Virus record (IMG/VR): IMGVR_UViG_3300009431_000398 | Span: 1-31,003 of that record | Direction: 5' to 3' (one strand) | Source of the DNA: a virus | DNA length: 31,003 nt | In this document: piece by piece, positions 28,699 to 31,003 of the stretch | How the letters are laid out: every line of letters starts with the position of its first letter | Position numbering within the stretch: position 1 is the first letter of the stretch | Position numbers and translations under genes: made by a program | The notes under the pieces: generated by a model | What the model was told of the DNA's origin: nothing | The model's input: the letters and a program-made list of their open reading frames with translations, nothing else | Database searches by the model: none

Positions 28699-29292
28699 CT
28701 AGAAGGGGATGTCCTCGTCGTCGTCGTCGTACGGAACCCGCTCCTCGGGGTTACCGTCCGTTTCCGCAGGATGTGGGGGCTCCCCCTCGACCTCGCGTTC
28801 GGGCTCGTAGCCAGGGTCCTGGTCCCCCTCGAAGCCCGCGAAGTCGTGGTAGTAGCCATCCGCGTACTTCACCTCCCCGGTGCCCTCGGGCGGGGACCAG
28901 CCGTGGACGTCCTCGCGCATCGGGTCGTCCTCGTCCCACGGGTGAAAGCGGGCGATGTCGTGGTATTGCCCGGTCTTCACCACCTCGGCCTTGAAGGGCT
29001 TGCCCATGAACTTCCGGAGGTAGGAGTCATGACCGAGGTCCCCCTCCTCCATCATCCCGATGGACTGCGCGAGATTGCCCAGCCGCCAAAGGGCCTGGGG
29101 ACTGAAGGAGAAGTTGGTGTACAGTCGCCCGCCGCGGACGGACGGACTGACGCCAACGACCTCTGCGGAGACGTAGCTGGCCTGGGGTCCGTTGCGGCGC
29201 TCCATCTTCTTGATGGCGAGTACGTGCTTCCCGGACTTCATCTGCCCGCCGAGGCCGTACTCTTTGCGGTTGGGGTTGAACGAGCCTGACAT
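28699..29292 (-). CDS. ssb: Single-stranded DNA-binding protein (DUF669-like)
   Basis: A 197-residue protein with GGGAGACAAGTAG before the ATG, immediately after the Sak4-like stop. N-terminal ~125 residues form a strand-rich region (HVLAIKKMERRNGPQASYVS, TNFSFSPQALWRLGNLAQSI, PFKAEVVKTGQYHDIARFHP) fitting an OB-type fold. The C-terminal ~70 residues are Glu/Asp/Pro-rich, ending DDDDEDIPF, almost identical to the acidic tip by which bacterial SSB recruits replication and repair proteins. Position next to a Sak4-like ATPase matches the known SSB-recombinase pair in phages. Confidence 0.85.
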   Translation of the reverse strand: MSGSFNPNRKEYGLGGQMKSGKHVLAIKKMERRNGPQASYVSAEVVGVSPSVRGGRLYTNFSFSPQALWRLGNLAQSIGMMEEGDLGHDSYLRKFMGKPFKAEVVKTGQYHDIARFHPWDEDDPMREDVHGWSPPEGTGEVKYADGYYHDFAGFEGDQDPGYEPEREVEGEPPHPAETDGNPEERVPYDDDDEDIPF

Positions 29293-30180
29293 CTACTTGT
29301 CTCCCTTCGTCTTCTTCTTGCCCTTGGACTTCTGCTCGGCCTTCTTCTCTTGCTTGGGGTCGGGGTCGGGCTCTGCGTCCTTGGCGGGGTTGTAGGTCTT
29401 GATGCGCTGGAGCCAGTGCCCGACGGTGTTGTCATCGGACAGCGGCTCGCGGTGCTGGAGAGCCGGGTTCGGCTTCGCCAGAATCTCGTCGCCCACCGCG
29501 AGGAACACGCCCTCGCGGATGACGTCGTCCTTCCCGCCGATGCGAGTCTGAAGGTGGCAGATAGCCGAGAAATACTGACCCACCTTGGTCTTGGCGGCTC
29601 CCTGCAGGGCGGGGCGCGCCTTGATGGACCCATCGTCGGCGACCACCTCATCCGAGATGGCGGTCGCGACCACGTCCACGTCGAGGTCACGGAGGGCGGT
29701 GAAGGCTCGCTCCATGTACGTGCCGACCACCATCCAGTCGTCACGGGCGAGAGCCCCGGCGCGGAGCTTCTTGTTGCCGGGCGGGCGAGACGGGTCTACC
29801 TCGACCTTGGCCTTGACCAGCCGCTGAAGGTCGGTCAGGCCATCGAGGACCACGACGTCGTAGGCGGTCCGCATCGCCAGCCCCGTACCTCGGCAGTCGT
29901 CACAGCCCTTGCCTTCGCAGTCGTCGTGGGTCTTCTGGAGCTTTCCCATGAAGGCCAACCAGTCGTCGTAGGACTTGAGGTGGACCACGGTGGCCGTGGG
30001 GTTCGACTGCGACACCTGGAGCATCCCCTGGGTCTCCGTGAGCCCCACGAGTACACGCGACAGGTCGAGCGCAGCTCGGACCGCATTGTAGGTTTTGCCG
30101 CCACCACTGCGGGCGTGCACCAGGAGCTTGGCGTTCCTGGCCCACGGCAGCGCGTCAGCCTTCACGAATCGGATGGACAT
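29293..30180 (-). CDS. Sak4-like RecA-fold recombination ATPase with Cys insert
   Basis: A 295-residue protein beginning MSIRFVKADALPWARNAKLL. Walker A ARSGGGKT (23-30), Walker B VVVLDGLTD (109-117). Sensor-like VVATAISDEVVADD follows. These single-domain RecA-like ATPases (AAA_24 / Sak4 type) anneal or exchange DNA strands together with SSB. An insert at about 88-100, CEGKGCDDCRGTG, gives three Cys and a DnaJ-like half motif, between the Walker A and B strands. The C-terminal 40 residues are a Lys/Glu/Pro tail ending KSKGKKKTKG. Confidence 0.85.
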   Translation of the reverse strand: MSIRFVKADALPWARNAKLLVHARSGGGKTYNAVRAALDLSRVLVGLTETQGMLQVSQSNPTATVVHLKSYDDWLAFMGKLQKTHDDCEGKGCDDCRGTGLAMRTAYDVVVLDGLTDLQRLVKAKVEVDPSRPPGNKKLRAGALARDDWMVVGTYMERAFTALRDLDVDVVATAISDEVVADDGSIKARPALQGAAKTKVGQYFSAICHLQTRIGGKDDVIREGVFLAVGDEILAKPNPALQHREPLSDDNTVGHWLQRIKTYNPAKDAEPDPDPKQEKKAEQKSKGKKKTKGDK

Positions 30181-30192
30181 AGGTTCCCCTTC

Positions 30193-30207
30193 CTCGCCAG
30201 CGGCGAG
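30193..30207 (-). promoter_or_regulatory. Hairpin in the leader of the recombination gene
   Basis: CTCGCC-AGC-GGCGAG on the plus strand (perfect 6-bp stem, 3-base loop), which is about 12 bases upstream of the ribosome site GGAAGGGG of the Sak4-like gene on the minus strand. The gap 30181-30303 has no gene. May be a small attenuator or processing hairpin. Confidence 0.4.
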
Positions 30208-30303
30208 TGCGCCTGGTCTGTAGTCTGAGGGGTGTCGGCGGGTCGGCGCTCGCCCTGTGACGCCCCTGGCCTGCTACTTCCCGAGAGATATCACGACCGA
30301 ACG

Positions 30304-30795
30304 TCAGTCCGCGTCGCCACCCTCGTCGTCATCCTCGCCGGGGGCCCCGTCCGGCTCGTCGTCGTCATCGTCGTCCACGTGCTCCATAACCGACTCGGGG
30401 TCGAGGTCGCCCGCCGCTGCGCGCGTCTGCTCGTCCACCCAGTCGCGCTGCTCGGGGTTTGCCTCCATGATGGTCTTGAGCCGCTTCTTGGCCTCGCGGA
30501 GGTCCTTCTTGAGGTCGGCCATCTCCGTCTTCTTCCCGGCAATGAGGTGCTTCTCCTCCTGCCAGTGCTCCTGGACCTGCTGGATGAGCTTCTTCCGCTC
30601 ATCGGTGGTGCCGGGAACCGGGCTCTCAATGAGGCGGTGCTTCTCCGCGCGCACCTTCCCGATTTCGGTGTCCCAGTGCTTCTGGCGCTTCTTGACGTCG
30701 CCCTCCAGCTGCTCCACGCGAGAATACGCATCGCGCATCTTGCCCAGATGCTCGGTGTAGGCTCCCATATCCAAGACCTCCTGCGCTGTCTCCAT
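30304..30795 (-). CDS. Coiled-coil protein with poly-Asp tail, unknown
   Basis: A 163-residue protein, GAGGTAGACG before the ATG. METAQEVLDMGAYTEHLGKM leads into a long coiled coil (about 20-115: KMRDAYSRVEQLEGDVKKRQ, ERKKLIQQVQEHWQEEKHLI, KTEMADLKKDLREAKKRLKT). The last ~30 residues are Asp/Glu-rich (HVDDDDDDEPDGAPGEDDDE), coded by GAY repeats. It resembles scaffold-like or nucleic-acid-mimic proteins, but its early position upstream of recombination genes argues for an accessory role there. Not recognised. Confidence 0.7.
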   Translation of the reverse strand: METAQEVLDMGAYTEHLGKMRDAYSRVEQLEGDVKKRQKHWDTEIGKVRAEKHRLIESPVPGTTDERKKLIQQVQEHWQEEKHLIAGKKTEMADLKKDLREAKKRLKTIMEANPEQRDWVDEQTRAAAGDLDPESVMEHVDDDDDDEPDGAPGEDDDEGGDAD

Positions 30796-30803
30796 CGTCT
30801 ACC

Positions 30804-31003
30804 TCAGAATGGTGTATCGGGGTCACGTTCACGAGCCGCCTGCTCGGCCTGTCCGAGCTTGAGCTCCAGCTGTCCCCGTGTGGTCATACAGTCGATACCC
30901 GCCCTGGCGAGATGGGGGTATGCCTCCCTCTCGACCAGGTACGGCTTGTCATGCTGGTGCAGCTCCTTGCGTCGGAAACCGGCCAGCTCGAAGTCGTCCA
31001 CGC
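30804..31003 (-). CDS. Unknown protein, 5' end cut by the window
   Basis: The minus-strand frame enters from the right edge and stops at 30804 (TGA), giving at least 66 codons. A GTG at 31001 could be an internal codon. The visible part is VDDFELAGFRRKELHQHDKP, YLVEREAYPHLARAGIDCMT and a helical end QLELKLGQAEQAARER, finishing DPDTPF, which resembles the C-terminal tip of SSB-type proteins (acidic then P-F). No family is recognised from this fragment. It is followed eight bases later by the coiled-coil gene. Confidence 0.65.
   Translation of the reverse strand, partial: VDDFELAGFRRKELHQHDKPYLVEREAYPHLARAGIDCMTTRGQLELKLGQAEQAARERDPDTPF

Noticed and set aside
1-31003. CRISPR arrays, insertion sequences, integrase/attachment sites, rRNA
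   Set aside because: No regular spaced repeats, transposase-like frames, integrase motifs or rRNA-like sequence were seen on either strand.

Overview
This window is a contiguous piece of a GC-rich, double-stranded DNA tailed phage. The siphovirus-type morphogenesis genes (small and large terminase, portal, scaffold, major capsid protein, connector series, tail tube, tail-assembly chaperone with a frameshift, and a 732-residue tape measure) point to a long non-contractile tail. The host cannot be named. The high GC content and the two classical Sec signal peptides fit a GC-rich bacterium. I see no integrase, repressor, DNA polymerase, endolysin or packaged termini, so lifestyle and lysis are not resolved here. 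All protein-coding genes I support lie on the minus strand and read from high to low coordinates. They are tightly packed, usually with ATGA/GTGA overlaps. The only plus-strand gene is one tRNA.

Read in the direction of transcription: (1) 31003-24321 is a replication/recombination and accessory block. It holds a truncated unknown gene, a coiled-coil acidic protein, a Sak4-like RecA-fold ATPase, an SSB-like protein with a DIPF tail, a replisome-organiser-like protein, a DnaC/IstB-type helicase loader, a 40-residue membrane protein, a Gp37/Gp68-family (DUF5131) protein, a RuvC-like resolvase and several small zinc-binding or unknown proteins. (2) 24331-21903 holds small accessory genes and a tRNA cluster: Thr-TGT, Pro-TGG and Glu-TTC on minus, and Met-CAT on plus. 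It also contains two copies of a repeated leader sequence. (3) 21900-21656 is a non-coding control region with nested direct repeats and a good promoter candidate, directly upstream of the small terminase. (4) 21655-12599 is the packaging and head module. (5) 12588-10313 is an unusual insert of genes for exported or fibre-like proteins lying between head and neck genes. (6) 10445-1 holds neck, tail, tape measure, a large Asp-box (sialidase-like) tail protein and a truncated tail protein.

Themes that stand out are an unusually high number of small zinc-knuckle or zinc-ribbon proteins, including a DnaJ-like CxxCxGxG module embedded in the small terminase; a sequence module shared between the tail-tube candidate and a zinc-finger protein next to the capsid gene; signal-peptide proteins with a dockerin-like neighbour inside the structural operon; a repeated leader element; and a repeat nest beside terS that may be a packaging or regulatory site.
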